NCBI GenBank assembly: GCA_037481695.1
Contig: JBBFLE010000015.1
Location: forward strand, 23,174-87,173
Length of the DNA stretch: 64,000 nt
Direction: 5' to 3'
Source: a bacterium
GTDB lineage: Bacteria; Desulfobacterota; Desulfocorpusculales; Desulfocorpusculum
In this document: one piece after another, positions 9,145 through 18,898 of the stretch
Layout of the letters: every line of letters begins with the position of its first letter
How positions within the stretch are numbered: position 1 is the first letter of the stretch
Made by a program: the position numbers and the translations under genes
The notes under the pieces: generated by a model
Seen by the model: the letters and a program-made list of their open reading frames with translations, nothing else
What the model was told of the DNA's origin: nothing
The model's database searches: none

Positions 9145-10697
9145 GGCCTGTATGTGTAGTGGTCAGCCTGCTTTCAGGGCTTCTTGCGGCCCTGGCCTTT
9201 CCAGACTGGGAACTCTGGCCTCTGGCCTGGGTAGCTCTGGTGCCTCTTTTTTGGGCCCTTGAAGCACTGGGGCCCAGACAGGCGGCCACTTTGGGCTGGA
9301 TGGCCGGTGCGCTCCACTACGGAATACTTCTTTACTGGCTGGTGGGCACCATGCAGACATACGGCAGGCTGCCACTGGTCTTGGCCGTGGCAGTTATGGT
9401 GCTCCTGGTGCTTTATCTGGCCGGGTTCTGGGCTCTCTTTTGCGGCCTGATGAGCTTTCTGGGAAAGAGCCTGGGGTTTCCGGCCATGGTCATGGCCCCT
9501 GCCCTTTGGGTGTCTCTGGAGGTTCTGAGGTCCATTTTCCTCTCTGGATTTCCCTGGGCTCTTCTGGGCTACTCCCAGTGGAATCTCAAACCCCTTGTGC
9601 AGGTGGCTGATCTAAGTGGCATATACGGGGTGAGTTTCCTGCTGGTGAGTGTTAATGTGGGGGGTTATCTTTTGCTGAGAGATCTGGCAAAGGGGCGAAG
9701 GCCTGGGCTGGGGTGCATCCTAGGCCTGGTTTTCTGCGGGGCCCTGAGCGCAGGGGCCTGGCTTTACGGGGAGCAAAGGATTTCTCTCATATCAGGGCTT
9801 TCCACCCAGGCCCAGGGCCTGAGGGTAGGGGTGGCCCAGGGCAACATGGAGCAGTCCATCAAGTGGGAGCCGGCTTTCCAGGAGGCCACCCTTTCCAGGT
9901 ATGAAGGGCTTAGCCGGCTTGTGGTGGAAAAGGGTGGGGCAGAACTGGTGGTATGGCCCGAGACAGCAGCGCCTTTTTTCTTCCAAAGGGAGGGACCCTT
10001 GAGGGAAAGGCTTCTGGGGCTGGCCTCCCAGCTCAAGGCGGACATTCTTTTCGGCTCCCCGGCCTATGGGTGGGTGGAGGAAAAAAGAGTATTTTACAAC
10101 AGGGCCTATCTGTTGGGGTCTGAGGGTGGAGTGAGGGGCTGGTATGACAAGATACACCTGGTGCCATTCGGTGAATATGTGCCCTTGCAGCAGATGCTGC
10201 CATTTGTGAGAAAGATGGTAGCAGCCATAGGGGATTTCCATCCTGGGCAGGCACCGCTTCCCCTTGTAACATCAGGAGGGGCAGCCGTGGGGGTCAGCAT
10301 CTGTTTCGAAAGCATATTCCCGGACATCTTCCGGGAGCAGGTCAGAAAAGGAGCAGACCTTCTGGCCAACTTGACCAATGACGCCTGGTTCGGGAAGACC
10401 GCCGCACCTTACCAACATCTCTCCATGCTGGCCATGAGAGCCGTGGAGACAAGGCGCTGGATAGTTAGGGCTGCCAACACCGGCATAAGCGCATTCATAG
10501 ATCCCTGCGGCAGGATCACCTCACAGACCAAGCTTTTTGAGACGGATTCCCTCGTTGACAGGGTGTCCAGACTTCAGGTACACTCTTTTTACGTGCTCCA
10601 CGGTGATCTCTTTGCCTGGGCCTGTGCACTTTGGAGCGCGATGCTTTTGTGTCTTGCCCTTTTCAGGGCCCACCGGAGAAAAGATGTTGTCGCCTGA
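9141..10697 (+). CDS. lnt: Apolipoprotein N-acyltransferase
   Basis: Lnt transfers the third acyl chain to lipoproteins at the periplasmic face of the inner membrane. I place the start at a TTG (9141) that overlaps the previous stop (TTGA) and has GGAGG seven bases upstream. This gives 518 residues, close to the E. coli length of 512. The N-terminal half is a string of membrane helices (from VVVSLLSGLLAALAF onward). The C-terminal nitrilase domain keeps the catalytic triad: Glu in VVWPETAAP, Lys in YDKIHLVPFGEYVP and Cys in SICFESIFPD. The gene overlaps prfB by 14 bases. Presence of lnt implies a Gram-negative envelope. Confidence 0.95.
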   Translation: MRPVCVVVSLLSGLLAALAFPDWELWPLAWVALVPLFWALEALGPRQAATLGWMAGALHYGILLYWLVGTMQTYGRLPLVLAVAVMVLLVLYLAGFWALFCGLMSFLGKSLGFPAMVMAPALWVSLEVLRSIFLSGFPWALLGYSQWNLKPLVQVADLSGIYGVSFLLVSVNVGGYLLLRDLAKGRRPGLGCILGLVFCGALSAGAWLYGEQRISLISGLSTQAQGLRVGVAQGNMEQSIKWEPAFQEATLSRYEGLSRLVVEKGGAELVVWPETAAPFFFQREGPLRERLLGLASQLKADILFGSPAYGWVEEKRVFYNRAYLLGSEGGVRGWYDKIHLVPFGEYVPLQQMLPFVRKMVAAIGDFHPGQAPLPLVTSGGAAVGVSICFESIFPDIFREQVRKGADLLANLTNDAWFGKTAAPYQHLSMLAMRAVETRRWIVRAANTGISAFIDPCGRITSQTKLFETDSLVDRVSRLQVHSFYVLHGDLFAWACALWSAMLLCLALFRAHRRKDVVA

Positions 10698-11782
10698 GTG
10701 GAAAGAAAAACTCCACCGCATCCGCGAAAAACTGGAACTCTTCCGAGGTCATCTTTGATCTGGAAGGCAAAGAGCGCACCCTTTCAGATCTGGACAGACA
10801 AATAGCAGACCCTCACTTCTGGGACGACCAGAACAAGGCTCGAGAGGTCAATCGCACCCGCTCCAAGATCCTCAGTGTTTTGGAGCCTTGGAAGAGGCTT
10901 AATCAGGAAGCCGAGGAAATATCCCTGCTCATAGAGCTGGTGGAGGAACAAAGCGACGCAGAGACAGAGGCTGAGATAGCCAGAAGGCTCAAGAATCTGG
11001 GCCGGGATCTTCAGGAATTGGAGTTCCGCCAGGCCATGAGTGGGGAGTATGATTCAGGCAATGCCATAGTGAGCATCCATCCGGGGGCCGGCGGCACAGA
11101 GGCCCAGGACTGGGCTGAGATGCTTCTGAGAATGTACCTGCGTTGGGCCGAGAGGAAGAATTACCAGACCGAGATATTGGATTATCTGGAGGGGGATGAG
11201 GCGGGTCTCAAGAGTGTCACCTTCATGCTGAGGGGGGATTACGCGTACGGTTACATGCGCTGTGAGGTGGGAATACACAGACTGGTGCGCATCTCTCCCT
11301 TTGATGCCAGCAAGAGGCGTCACACATCTTTTGCCTCGGTTTTCGTGTACCCTGAGGTGGAGGATGTGGAGGTGGAAGTGGATGAGAAGGACCTAAGGGT
11401 GGACACGTACAGATCCTCTGGGGCTGGCGGTCAACATGTGAACAAGACAGACTCTGCGGTTCGCATAACCCACATTCCCACAGGCATCGTGGTCCAGTGT
11501 CAAAATGAGCGCTCCCAACAGCGAAACAGAGCCATGGCCATGACCATTCTTAGGGCTCGTCTCTACGAACTCTACAGGCAAGAGCAGGCCCAAAAAATGG
11601 AAACTCTCCACCAAGGGAAAAAGGAGATAGGCTGGGGAAGCCAGATACGCTCTTATGTGCTGCAGCCTTACCGTTTGGTCAAAGACCACCGCACAGGAGT
11701 GGAAGTGGGAAACGTGGATGCTGTCTTGGACGGAGACATAGACATCTTCATAGAGCACTATCTTCTTCAGCGAGCATCCTGA
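10684..11782 (+). CDS. prfB: Peptide chain release factor 2, made by programmed +1 frameshift
   Basis: RF2 recognises UGA and UAA stop codons and releases the peptide. The first 24 codons (10684-10755) end at an in-frame TGA (10756-10758). Reading continues in the +1 frame from 10757 to 11782, for a total of 365 residues, identical to the E. coli length. The junction resembles E. coli (here FRGHL then DLEGKE). The SPF stop-codon-recognition tripeptide (RISPFDAS) and the catalytic GGQ (SSGAGGQHVNKTD) are present. The ATG has GGAG upstream and overlaps lnt by 14 bases. A gene caller that ignores the shift would report a false start in the long second frame. Confidence 0.96.
10745..10759 (+). 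promoter_or_regulatory. prfB: RF2 programmed +1 frameshift site
   Basis: The site reads GAGGT-CAT-CTT-TGA-T. The slippery CTT is followed by the TGA stop, and a Shine-Dalgarno-like GAGGT sits three bases before CTT, the same spacing as the E. coli AGGGGG element. Low RF2 lets the ribosome slip on CTT and read GAT. This is the established autoregulatory mechanism for prfB. Confidence 0.93.
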
Positions 11783-11901
11783 TGGTTCTTTTCAAGAAGG
11801 GCACCCAGGCATCCCTTCTTCTGGGCTTAGGTGTCAGAATGAGGCCTTGAATTCTATATCCGCCGGTGAAGGACTCCAGCATTGATTGCGAACTACGTTT
11901 C

Positions 11902-11948
11902 CGTTGCAAAAGAAGCCTGAGAGGTTTTGAAGTAAGCCTTTTGCAACG
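11902..11948. repeat. Perfect 11-base inverted repeat
   Basis: CGTTGCAAAAG at 11902-11912 is repeated in inverse as CTTTTGCAACG at 11938-11948, with a 25-base loop. There is no T-run, so it is not a typical terminator. It lies 24 bases beyond the hicA stop and could be a remnant end of a small mobile element or an RNA hairpin. Confidence 0.5.
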
Positions 11949-11971
11949 TGTTAGTGGAAGTTGTGGGCAAA

Positions 11972-12198
11972 TTATAAATCCTCCATAAATTCCTCTAAAG
12001 TCATTTTTACCTGTTTTAAAATACCACGCAATGTGCCGATTGCTAATTCTTTGTGCAACGGGACAACACAACCAATTTCTTCATCAGTGCTCTGCTTCTT
12101 TAGAACAACCGGCTACCCCGCTGACGGACCTGTTTGAATCCGAGCCTCTCCAATCTTCTAATTGCCTCTTCCCCAGAGATTCTCTTTAGTTTAGACAT
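11972..12198 (-). pseudogene. hicA: HicA-type mRNA interferase toxin, frameshifted
   Basis: Reading from the ATG at 12198 gives MSKLKRISGEEAIRRLERLG followed by FKQVRQRGSR and a stop within three codons. The other frame then gives KKQSTDEEIGCVVPLHKEL and IGTLRGILKQVKMTLEEF to a stop at 11972. Together these are a complete HicA. The length (227 bases) is one short of a multiple of three, consistent with loss of one G near 12103 in a GG(G) run. The active-site His normally found in the GSH motif also appears to be Arg, so the toxin would be inactive even if the shift were a sequencing error. Its ATG overlaps the hicB stop by 8 bases. Confidence 0.8.
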
Positions 12199-12403
12199 TA
12201 ACAGTTGCCTCAAATATAGTCATAAGTGGCTTCGAAATTTCCTCTAACGGAAACTCCTCAAGATATAGCTCAGTTGCTTCCTTAAGATTTGAGATGGCCT
12301 CTTCAATTGTATATCCCTGACTCACTGTGCCAACCTCTAGACACTCTGCAACATAAAGGTCGTCTTCTTTATGAAGAATAGCAGTAAAGGTTCGTATAGA
12401 TAT
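12191..12403 (-). CDS. hicB: HicB-type antitoxin with an apparent ATA start codon
   Basis: A 70-residue HicB fold protein is read from 12403: ISIRTFTAILHKEDDLYVAE, then GYTIEEAISNLKEATELYLE. HicB binds and neutralises HicA; this short form has no separate DNA-binding domain. The frame has an in-frame TGA just upstream and no ATG, GTG or TTG before Met61. The only plausible start is ATA, seven bases after a perfect GGAGG (12411-12415). Either ATA is used, or the ATG has mutated and the gene is silent. It precedes and overlaps the frameshifted hicA, the order expected when hicB is upstream. Standard gene callers would miss it. Confidence 0.72.
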   Translation of the reverse strand: MSIRTFTAILHKEDDLYVAECLEVGTVSQGYTIEEAISNLKEATELYLEEFPLEEISKPLMTIFEATVNV

Positions 12404-12536
12404 CTTTACACCTCCTCATTAATTATGATTCAATTTTAAAAGATTTTTAACACTTCTAAGTTGCTTTGAACTTGCCTATGGGTGAATTTTTCTTCCAAAT
12501 GTTTCCCACAACACCCTACCAATGAATCTTGCTATC

Positions 12537-12737
12537 TCATATTCCAAAAGCTTGACCGTTGTGCAACCATTTCTTGTTTTTCAACTTTCCCTCACAAGGA
12601 ATCCACTCATGAGCTATCAGGGGAAGATTATTTGATAGCTCCCAAACTTTAATGTTTTCTATATCTGTTACCACTTCATAAAAATTCCAAACAGGTGCTG
12701 CTATTGATACTGAAACTATATCCGTGTACTTATTCAT
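12537..12737 (-). CDS. Small hypothetical protein in AT-rich insert
   Basis: A 66-codon ORF from an ATG encodes a soluble-looking peptide (starts MNKYTDIVSVSIAAPVWNF). I recognise no family. Its AT-rich codons match the hicAB insert and not the surrounding genes. No Shine-Dalgarno sequence is evident, so it may be a truncated or decayed gene. It ends 133 bases before hicB on the same strand. Confidence 0.3.
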   Translation of the reverse strand: MNKYTDIVSVSIAAPVWNFYEVVTDIENIKVWELSNNLPLIAHEWIPCEGKLKNKKWLHNGQAFGI

Positions 12738-12776
12738 TCACTATTGGGTCAATTTATGTTTGCCTTCAATTTCCGT

Positions 12777-13217
12777 TTACTGGTGCATAATGCGGGCCAG
12801 AATTCTTTGTGCCTCGGATTCCATCAAAGCAGCCCCTTGGGGGTCATCCTCATGCTCATGGCCCAGCAGGTGCAAGATTCCATGCACCAGAAGCTCCATG
12901 AACCGCTCTTGAAATTCCATGCCTGCCTCCTGGGCCTCCCTTTGACACGTCTCTAGGGATATGACCACATCCCCCAACAGCACAGAGGGGCCTCTGGGCC
13001 CTTGCCCTTCGAGCTGGGAGAAGGCAATGACATTGGTGGGGCCCTTCCTGCCCAAAAATTTCAGGTTGAGCTTTGCCATCTCTGGGTCATCCACAAGAAG
13101 CAAGGAGAGTTCTGGCTCCTCCAGGTCCAACTCTCTCAAGACCATTGATGCCTTCTCCTGAACCTGCTCAGGAGTCATCCCTGCCCTGGTGCTTCTCAAA
13201 TCCACCCAGATCTTCAA
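12777..13217 (-). CDS. ybeY: Endoribonuclease YbeY
   Basis: YbeY is a zinc-dependent endoribonuclease for 16S rRNA maturation and ribosome quality control. The 146-residue protein carries the metal-binding H-x3-H-x5-H motif in [13 protein letters not shown] near the C-terminus and the conserved NVIAFSQ segment in the middle. It overlaps the end of phoH by 4 bases, the usual ybeZ-ybeY pairing, and is the last gene of the long minus-strand pilus transcription unit. Confidence 0.95.
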   Translation of the reverse strand: MKIWVDLRSTRAGMTPEQVQEKASMVLRELDLEEPELSLLLVDDPEMAKLNLKFLGRKGPTNVIAFSQLEGQGPRGPSVLLGDVVISLETCQREAQEAGMEFQERFMELLVHGILHLLGHEHEDDPQGAALMESEAQRILARIMHQ

Positions 13218-14278
13218 AGCCCATTGCCCCCATGCAATCTTGAGTCCGCCTTGTCCTGGGCGCCCCCAGAAGACTCTTCCCCTGCCTTGGTCCCTTTCCA
13301 GCTCTTTTCCGAGGAAGACCTGGCAGACCTTTCTGCCCTTTCATATGCCAGGATTATCTCCTGCACCAGGGGGTGGCGCACCACATCCTTCTCTGTGAAA
13401 AACACAAAGCGTATGCCTTCAACCCCCTTTAGTATCTGGGAGATCTCCACCAGGCCAGAGCGGCTTCCCGAGGGCAGATCGATCTGAGTCACATCCCCAG
13501 TGATGACCGCCTTGGAGCCAAAGCCAAGCCTGGTGAGAAACATCTTCATCTGCTCGGAGGTGGTGTTTTGTGCCTCGTCCAGGATCACGAAGGCATCATT
13601 TAGGGTCCGGCCTCTCATGAAGGCCAGGGGAGCCACCTCCACATCCCCCCTCTGCATGAGAGAGGCTGCTTTCTCGAAATCCATCATGTCATGGAGGGCG
13701 TCGTAAAGGGGGCGAAGATAGGGGTTGACCTTCTCTGCCAGATCCCCAGGCAAGAAGCCCAGCTTCTCTCCTGCCTCCACCGCAGGGCGCGTCAAGACTA
13801 TGCGATGCACCTCTTTTTTGAGAAGGAAGGACACGGCCATGGCCATGGCCAAGTAGGTCTTGCCTGTGCCGGCTGGACCGATCCCCACCACCATGTCATG
13901 GGTTCTGATGGCATCTATATAAGCTTTCTGGTTGGGACTCTTGGGGGTTATGAGCTTGTTCTTGGCCGAGACGAATATGGTGTCCAGAAAGATCTCCTCC
14001 AGTTTGATGTTACGGTCCTGGGCCAGAGTCCTGGCAGCATAGCTCACATCCGTCTCATAGATGGGATGCCCTTTTTGGAGGATTCCGTAGAGCTGCCTGA
14101 GCAGGTCTTGGGCCAGGGCCACCTGGGCTTCCTCTCCCTGAAGTCTCACCACATTGCCCCTGGCGTTCAGACGCACATCCAACTGCCTGGATATTATTCT
14201 CAGGTGTTCGTTGTTTCTCCCGAACAGGAGATTGGCCAGCTGATTGTCTGGAAATTCCATCTGCAAGTCTGCGCCCAT
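13214..14278 (-). CDS. ybeZ: PhoH-like ATPase (YbeZ)
   Basis: This 354-residue protein has an N-terminal KH-like region and a PhoH ATPase domain: Walker [12 protein letters not shown] near 136, Walker [11 protein letters not shown] near 235, and a [10 protein letters not shown] sensor motif. YbeZ works with YbeY in RNA metabolism. The C-terminal 35 residues are low-complexity and Ser/Lys-rich. The ATG lies 4 bases after the pilC stop, and the stop overlaps ybeY, so it is transcribed with both. Confidence 0.93.
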   Translation of the reverse strand: MGADLQMEFPDNQLANLLFGRNNEHLRIISRQLDVRLNARGNVVRLQGEEAQVALAQDLLRQLYGILQKGHPIYETDVSYAARTLAQDRNIKLEEIFLDTIFVSAKNKLITPKSPNQKAYIDAIRTHDMVVGIGPAGTGKTYLAMAMAVSFLLKKEVHRIVLTRPAVEAGEKLGFLPGDLAEKVNPYLRPLYDALHDMMDFEKAASLMQRGDVEVAPLAFMRGRTLNDAFVILDEAQNTTSEQMKMFLTRLGFGSKAVITGDVTQIDLPSGSRSGLVEISQILKGVEGIRFVFFTEKDVVRHPLVQEIILAYERAERSARSSSEKSWKGTKAGEESSGGAQDKADSRLHGGNGL

Positions 14279-14282
14279 CGGC

Positions 14283-15503
14283 CTACCTGATGGCTTTGCC
14301 CAGAGTGAACACAGGCAAGTACATGGCGAAGAGGATCCCGCCTATGACACCACCCAAAAACAGTATCATCACAGGCTCCAGAAGAGACATGAACCCCTTC
14401 ACAGAGCTCTCCAATTGTTGATCATAGAAGTCCGCTGCCTTCATGAGCATGGGATGAAGCCCCCCCACTTCTTCCCCTGAGGCCAACATGGACAAAAGCA
14501 TCCTTGGGAAAAACCCAGTCTCCTGGAATGCTCCGGCAATGGGCCTTCCCCCTTCTATGGCCACAGCCGCCTGCACAAGGGCCTTCCTGGCCACTCTGTG
14601 GTCTGTGGCCTGGGTGGCCAGGTCAAGGGCCTCCCAAAAGGGTATGCCGCTTCCCACCAGTACTGCCAGGGTCCTGCACAGGCGAGCCAAGATGGACCTG
14701 AGTAACAGGGGACCCAAAACAGGCATCCTGAGCAAGACCCAGTCCTTGAAATACATTCCCCTTTCCGTGCGCATGAAAAGCCACCAGCCCAGGCCCACAC
14801 ACACCACCACCACGCATATCTCCAGCATGTGGGCCCTGAGCACCTGGCTTATATCCATGAGCACAAGGGTGGGCCCAGGGATCCTGGCCTTGAACTTGTC
14901 GTAAACCTTGGAGAAGGCAGGAATGAGCCAGATCACCAGCACCAGGAGCACCAGGAGCGAGAAGCTAAGGAGAAAAGCAGGATAAGTTAGGGCCGAGCGG
15001 ACTCTTCTTCGCAGGTCTTCCACTCGCTCCAGGTAACTGGCCAGTTGTTTTAGGGTCTCGCCTAGCTTTCCGCTGGCCTCCCCGGCCCTGGCCAGGCTCA
15101 CGAATAGGTTACCGAACACAGGGTGTGCTGCAAGGGCCTGAGACAATGAGCTTCCGGCCTCAACCCTGAGGCACACATCGGCCAGGATGCGACGCAGCCT
15201 CAGATTTTCTGTTTCCTGGGCCAAGACCTGGAGGGACCTCAGCAGAGGCAGGCCCGCATCCACCATGGCACTGAGCTGGGTGGCCAAGACCGCCAGCTCC
15301 CCTTGCCTGACCCTGGGTTCCACCAGCCTGAGGGCCACTTCCCCTGTTGTCCGACCCCGGCGGGGTTCCCTCTTCTCCAGCCCCAGGATCACCTTCCCCT
15401 GGCCGTGGAGCAATCCTATGAGGGATTCCTCGCTCTCAGCCTCCAGCCATCCGGTGGACTCCCTTCCATCAGGTTCCCTCACCCGGTAAACGAATACGGG
15501 CAC
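14283..15503 (-). CDS. pilC: Type IV pilus inner-membrane platform protein PilC (GspF family)
   Basis: PilC is the inner-membrane platform that couples the PilB motor to pilin assembly. The 406 residues hold two repeated T2SSF domains with hydrophobic helices ([21 protein letters not shown] near 160-180, [16 protein letters not shown] near 218, and a C-terminal [20 protein letters not shown]). Conserved motifs such as [16 protein letters not shown] and [18 protein letters not shown] are present. It follows pilB by 88 bases. GspF of a type II secretion system is the alternative, but the neighbours are pilus genes. Confidence 0.93.
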   Translation of the reverse strand: MPVFVYRVREPDGRESTGWLEAESEESLIGLLHGQGKVILGLEKREPRRGRTTGEVALRLVEPRVRQGELAVLATQLSAMVDAGLPLLRSLQVLAQETENLRLRRILADVCLRVEAGSSLSQALAAHPVFGNLFVSLARAGEASGKLGETLKQLASYLERVEDLRRRVRSALTYPAFLLSFSLLVLLVLVIWLIPAFSKVYDKFKARIPGPTLVLMDISQVLRAHMLEICVVVVCVGLGWWLFMRTERGMYFKDWVLLRMPVLGPLLLRSILARLCRTLAVLVGSGIPFWEALDLATQATDHRVARKALVQAAVAIEGGRPIAGAFQETGFFPRMLLSMLASGEEVGGLHPMLMKAADFYDQQLESSVKGFMSLLEPVMILFLGGVIGGILFAMYLPVFTLGKAIR

Positions 15504-15591
15504 TTACTCTCAACCCCCTGCTTTCTTGAGGCCAGATCCGGCCTGAGCCCCCAGAAACCCCTCATCAACCCCTTTTCATGAAAAACCCGGC

Positions 15592-17343
15592 TCACTCTTC
15601 CTCTATACACACCCGCAGGACTTCAGAAAAGGTGGTAATGCCCGAGAGGACCTTTCTGACAGCGCACTGTCTCAAAGTCACCATTCCCTGCTCTATGGCC
15701 ATGCGGTGAATAGTCTCGGGCAGGGCTCCTTGGAGCACAAGATCCTTTATGCGCTGGTTTACCTCCAGTATCTCGAACACTCCTGTTCTTCCATAATAAC
15801 CGGTGCCCTTGCATTTGGGGCACCCCTTGCCCTGATAAAACCTTACGCTGGAGTCCCTGGGATCCAATCCCAAGCCAGCCAACATGTCCGCGCTGGGCTG
15901 TACGACCTCCTTGCAATCAGGACAGATCTTGCGCACCAGACGTTGGGCCACTGACATGGTCAAGGCTGAACACACCAGAAAGGGCTCTATGCCCATGTTG
16001 AGGAGTCGCACTATGGTGCCCACAGCATCATTGGTATGCAGAGTGCTGAAAACCAGGTGGCCGGTCAGGGCAGCCCTCACGGCCATTTCCGCGGTCTCGT
16101 AGTCCCTGATCTCTCCCACCATTATGACGTCTGGATCCTGTCTCAGGATGGCCCTGAGACCCACTGCAAAGCTCAGCCCTATGGCCGGGTTGGCCTGCAT
16201 CTGGTAGATCCCCTTGAGTTGATATTCCACAGGGTCCTCCACGGTGACTATGTTTTTTTCCGAGGAGGCTATCTGGCTCAAGGCAGCATAAAGGGTGGTG
16301 GTCTTTCCGCTGCCCGTAGGGCCTGTGAGCAAGATCAAGCCGTAAGGCCTGTGGATGTACTTCTTGAAGATCGATATGGAATCCCATTCGAACCCCAGAT
16401 CTTCCAGATTCAAGGAAAGAGGCCCCTTGCGCAAGAGCCTTATGACAATCTTCTCTCCATGGGAGGTGGGAAGAGTGGAGACCCTCAGATCCACTTCCCT
16501 GAAATCCAGCCGGATGGTGAAACGGCCGTCTTGGGGCAGACGTCTTTCGGCTATGTCCATGTCGGCCAGGATCTTGATGCGGGAGATTATGGCATTTTGC
16601 AGGTTGCTGGGCGGAGAGATCACGTGGTGGAGTATGCCGTCTATCCTGTAGCGAATGTCCAGACGATCCTCCCTGGGCTCTATGTGGATGTCGCTGGCTC
16701 TTTCCTTCACGGCATTGACTATGACGTAATCCACAAGCCTAACCACAGGGGCCTCCTCCACCTGAGCCCTTATGCGCTCCAGGTCCAGAACCTCCTCCTC
16801 TTTCTTCTGGAGCTCCACCTGGGACTGCAGAATGTCCCTCAACAGCTCCTGGCTGAGCACCCCTGTTTGATCTTCTTCTGACCTCCTGTAGAAGAGTTCT
16901 ATGGCCTCTTGTATTTCCTTTTCCGAGGCTATCAGCGGCTGAATATGAAAACCCGTGGCCACCCTCAGGTTGTCCAAAGCAGGAATGTCAAAGGGATCCA
17001 CCATGGCCACCTGCAGGACCCGCCCATGCAGGGCCAGTGGCACCATCTTGTGCTTCATGGCCATGGACTCGGGAACCTTGCTGAGTATCTCCTGGCTGGG
17101 AATAATGCCATGAGATATCTGGGCCCTTGGCACCCCCAGTTGTCTGGCCACCCCTTTTAGAAGCTCCTCCTCATCTATGGCCTTCATCTCCACCAGGATC
17201 TGACCCAGCCTGCCTCCCCTTTGCTCCTGGCGGCGAAGAGCCTCCTGAAGTTGTGTCTCGGTTATGAGCCCTTCCTGGAGAAGAAGGCTCCCCAGCCTGT
17301 TGTACCCAGCCAGGTAGCCCTTTCCCGAATGCGTTGCGCTCAT
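15592..17343 (-). CDS. pilB: Type IV pilus extension ATPase PilB
   Basis: PilB is the hexameric ATPase driving pilus extension. The 583 residues comprise an N-terminal MshEN/T2SSE_N region (LGSLLLQEGLITETQLQEAL) and the ATPase core: Walker A GPTGSGKTTTLYAAL near 345, Asp box VEDPVEYQL, Walker B DPDVIMVGEIRD, His box STLHTNDA, and a zinc-binding tetracysteine (CPDC, then CPKC) near 465-505. MshEN domains in related ATPases bind c-di-GMP; whether this one does is not shown. The start overlaps the pilQ stop (ATGA). No PilT retraction ATPase is in the window. Confidence 0.94.
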   Translation of the reverse strand: MSATHSGKGYLAGYNRLGSLLLQEGLITETQLQEALRRQEQRGGRLGQILVEMKAIDEEELLKGVARQLGVPRAQISHGIIPSQEILSKVPESMAMKHKMVPLALHGRVLQVAMVDPFDIPALDNLRVATGFHIQPLIASEKEIQEAIELFYRRSEEDQTGVLSQELLRDILQSQVELQKKEEEVLDLERIRAQVEEAPVVRLVDYVIVNAVKERASDIHIEPREDRLDIRYRIDGILHHVISPPSNLQNAIISRIKILADMDIAERRLPQDGRFTIRLDFREVDLRVSTLPTSHGEKIVIRLLRKGPLSLNLEDLGFEWDSISIFKKYIHRPYGLILLTGPTGSGKTTTLYAALSQIASSEKNIVTVEDPVEYQLKGIYQMQANPAIGLSFAVGLRAILRQDPDVIMVGEIRDYETAEMAVRAALTGHLVFSTLHTNDAVGTIVRLLNMGIEPFLVCSALTMSVAQRLVRKICPDCKEVVQPSADMLAGLGLDPRDSSVRFYQGKGCPKCKGTGYYGRTGVFEILEVNQRIKDLVLQGALPETIHRMAIEQGMVTLRQCAVRKVLSGITTFSEVLRVCIEEE

Positions 17344-18767
17344 GCCCCCTCCTGGTTTATGACCCTGGGGGTTATGAAAATAAGCAGTTCCCTGGACTCC
17401 TGGCTCTGAAAATCGCTCCTGAAAAGCCAGCTCAGCAAGGGCACATCCTGCAGAAAAGGCACCCCTCTTTCCCTCTTTCTCTTCTCCTGCCGAATTATTC
17501 CTCCCAGAACCATGGTGTCGCCGTCTTTCATCAGGGCCCTAGTCTGGGCCTCCTGCCTTGCAATGATGGGAAAAACAGAGCCCTCGGCCACCACCACGTC
17601 TCCGGTGCGTGCATCATTGTTTATGGAAACCTCCACTGCTATTCTTTCTTCCCCTATGAGGTGGGGCCGCACCTTGAGCTGCAACTTGGCTTCCTTGAAT
17701 TGCACATCTGGGACTTCGTTGGACTGCCGCCTCAAAACATATGGGATGTCTTCCCCCCTCTTTATGACTGCCTCCTGGTTATCCATGGTGACTATTTTGG
17801 GCCTTGAAAGTATCTGGGCCTTGCCCTGGCTCTCCAGAGCCGTCAGTTGCACATCCAACACCAGCCCCTCCAGGAGCTTGCCAAAGGTCATTCCCAATCC
17901 CAATACAGGGTTTGCGGCTGGCAGGTTCACCGCAAAGGCCCTGCCTGCGATCTCGGTTATGTTGGTGGCAGATGTGGAGCTTGGGGAGAATCCCCTGGCC
18001 CCTCCTATGGCATTGGTATCCCCTCCTGAGGTGGAGCTGTACTGCCCGCCCCATTGAATACCCAAGTCTTTGACAGCCTCGCTGTTTACCTCCACGATCC
18101 TGGCCTCTATGAGAATCTGAGGTATGGGCCTGTCCAGACGGCTCATCAAGGAGGAGATTTCATCCAGAACCTCGGGCAGATCCCTCACCACCAGCATGTT
18201 GGCAAACTCGTTCACCTCTATGCTGCCCCTTGGCTGGCCCTTGCTGTCACGGCTGAGGTGCGGAAGAAGATTCTTTTGGAGCTCGGCTGCCTTGGCGTAC
18301 CTGACCCCAAAGGTGCGGGTCTCAAGGGGCCTGGCCATCTCCTCCTCTTCTCGCATCCTGCTCATTATTTCCCTGGCCTTTTGTCTGGCCTCCAGTTCCC
18401 GCCTCTCTTCCAACCGAAGCAGTTCCCTTCGATCCAGCTCCCGCTTCAGCCCCTCTGTGGTAAAGACATGAAGCACATTGCCCACCTGACGCTTAACCAG
18501 GTCCCTGCTTCTGAGGATCTCGTCCAAGGCCTGGTCCCAAGGCACATTGACCAGGTGGACGTCCACCTTTCCCCTCACGTCATCACCCACCACCAGGTTG
18601 AGCCCTGCTTCCTCTGCCAGCACATGAAGCACGGTCACCACATCCGCCTCCCTGAGATTGAGGGACACGGGAAAGCCCTTGTATTCCTGGTGCTGAGCAA
18701 AGCTCACCCCGCTGTGGCCTCCAAGGGCCAGGAGCACGGCCGTCACCAAAGCCAGCTTCGTTTTCAT
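17340..18767 (-). CDS. pilQ: Type IV pilus secretin PilQ
   Basis: PilQ forms the outer-membrane pore for the pilus. I start it at the ATG giving MKTKLALVTAVLLALGG, a clear signal peptide with GGAG six bases upstream; the open frame extends 22 codons further. The order is STN-like domain (FPVSLNLREADVVTVLHVLA), a charged Arg/Glu-rich linker at about 110-150, one N1/secretin-N domain and the secretin barrel (RPKIVTMDNQEAVIKRGEDI, ending LLIFITPRVI). At 475 residues it is short, with no AMIN domains. It lies 131 bases after the pilO-pilP gene. Confidence 0.93.
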   Translation of the reverse strand: MKTKLALVTAVLLALGGHSGVSFAQHQEYKGFPVSLNLREADVVTVLHVLAEEAGLNLVVGDDVRGKVDVHLVNVPWDQALDEILRSRDLVKRQVGNVLHVFTTEGLKRELDRRELLRLEERRELEARQKAREIMSRMREEEEMARPLETRTFGVRYAKAAELQKNLLPHLSRDSKGQPRGSIEVNEFANMLVVRDLPEVLDEISSLMSRLDRPIPQILIEARIVEVNSEAVKDLGIQWGGQYSSTSGGDTNAIGGARGFSPSSTSATNITEIAGRAFAVNLPAANPVLGLGMTFGKLLEGLVLDVQLTALESQGKAQILSRPKIVTMDNQEAVIKRGEDIPYVLRRQSNEVPDVQFKEAKLQLKVRPHLIGEERIAVEVSINNDARTGDVVVAEGSVFPIIARQEAQTRALMKDGDTMVLGGIIRQEKRKRERGVPFLQDVPLLSWLFRSDFQSQESRELLIFITPRVINQEGA

Positions 18768-18898
18768 GTTTTTCTCCATGGGGCCTGAGGCTTGGCAGAG
18801 GCCCAGGGATCCTCTGAGATCACAACTTCCCATTCTTATTTCTGGAAATTAGCCCTTTGCAACTCACCATACCCAGGAGCAAGAATCATGCATGAGTT

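Larger units (their letters stand above)
11783..12776. other. AT-rich insert between prfB and ybeY
   Basis: This roughly 1-kb stretch is visibly richer in A and T than both flanks. It separates the convergent ends of prfB and ybeY. It contains a stem-loop just after prfB (AAGAAGGG at 11794-11801 with CCCTTCTT at 11813-11820, no T-run), an 11-base inverted repeat, the broken hicAB pair and one small ORF. No transposase or target-site duplication was found. Base composition and the toxin-antitoxin content suggest horizontal origin followed by decay. Confidence 0.6.
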
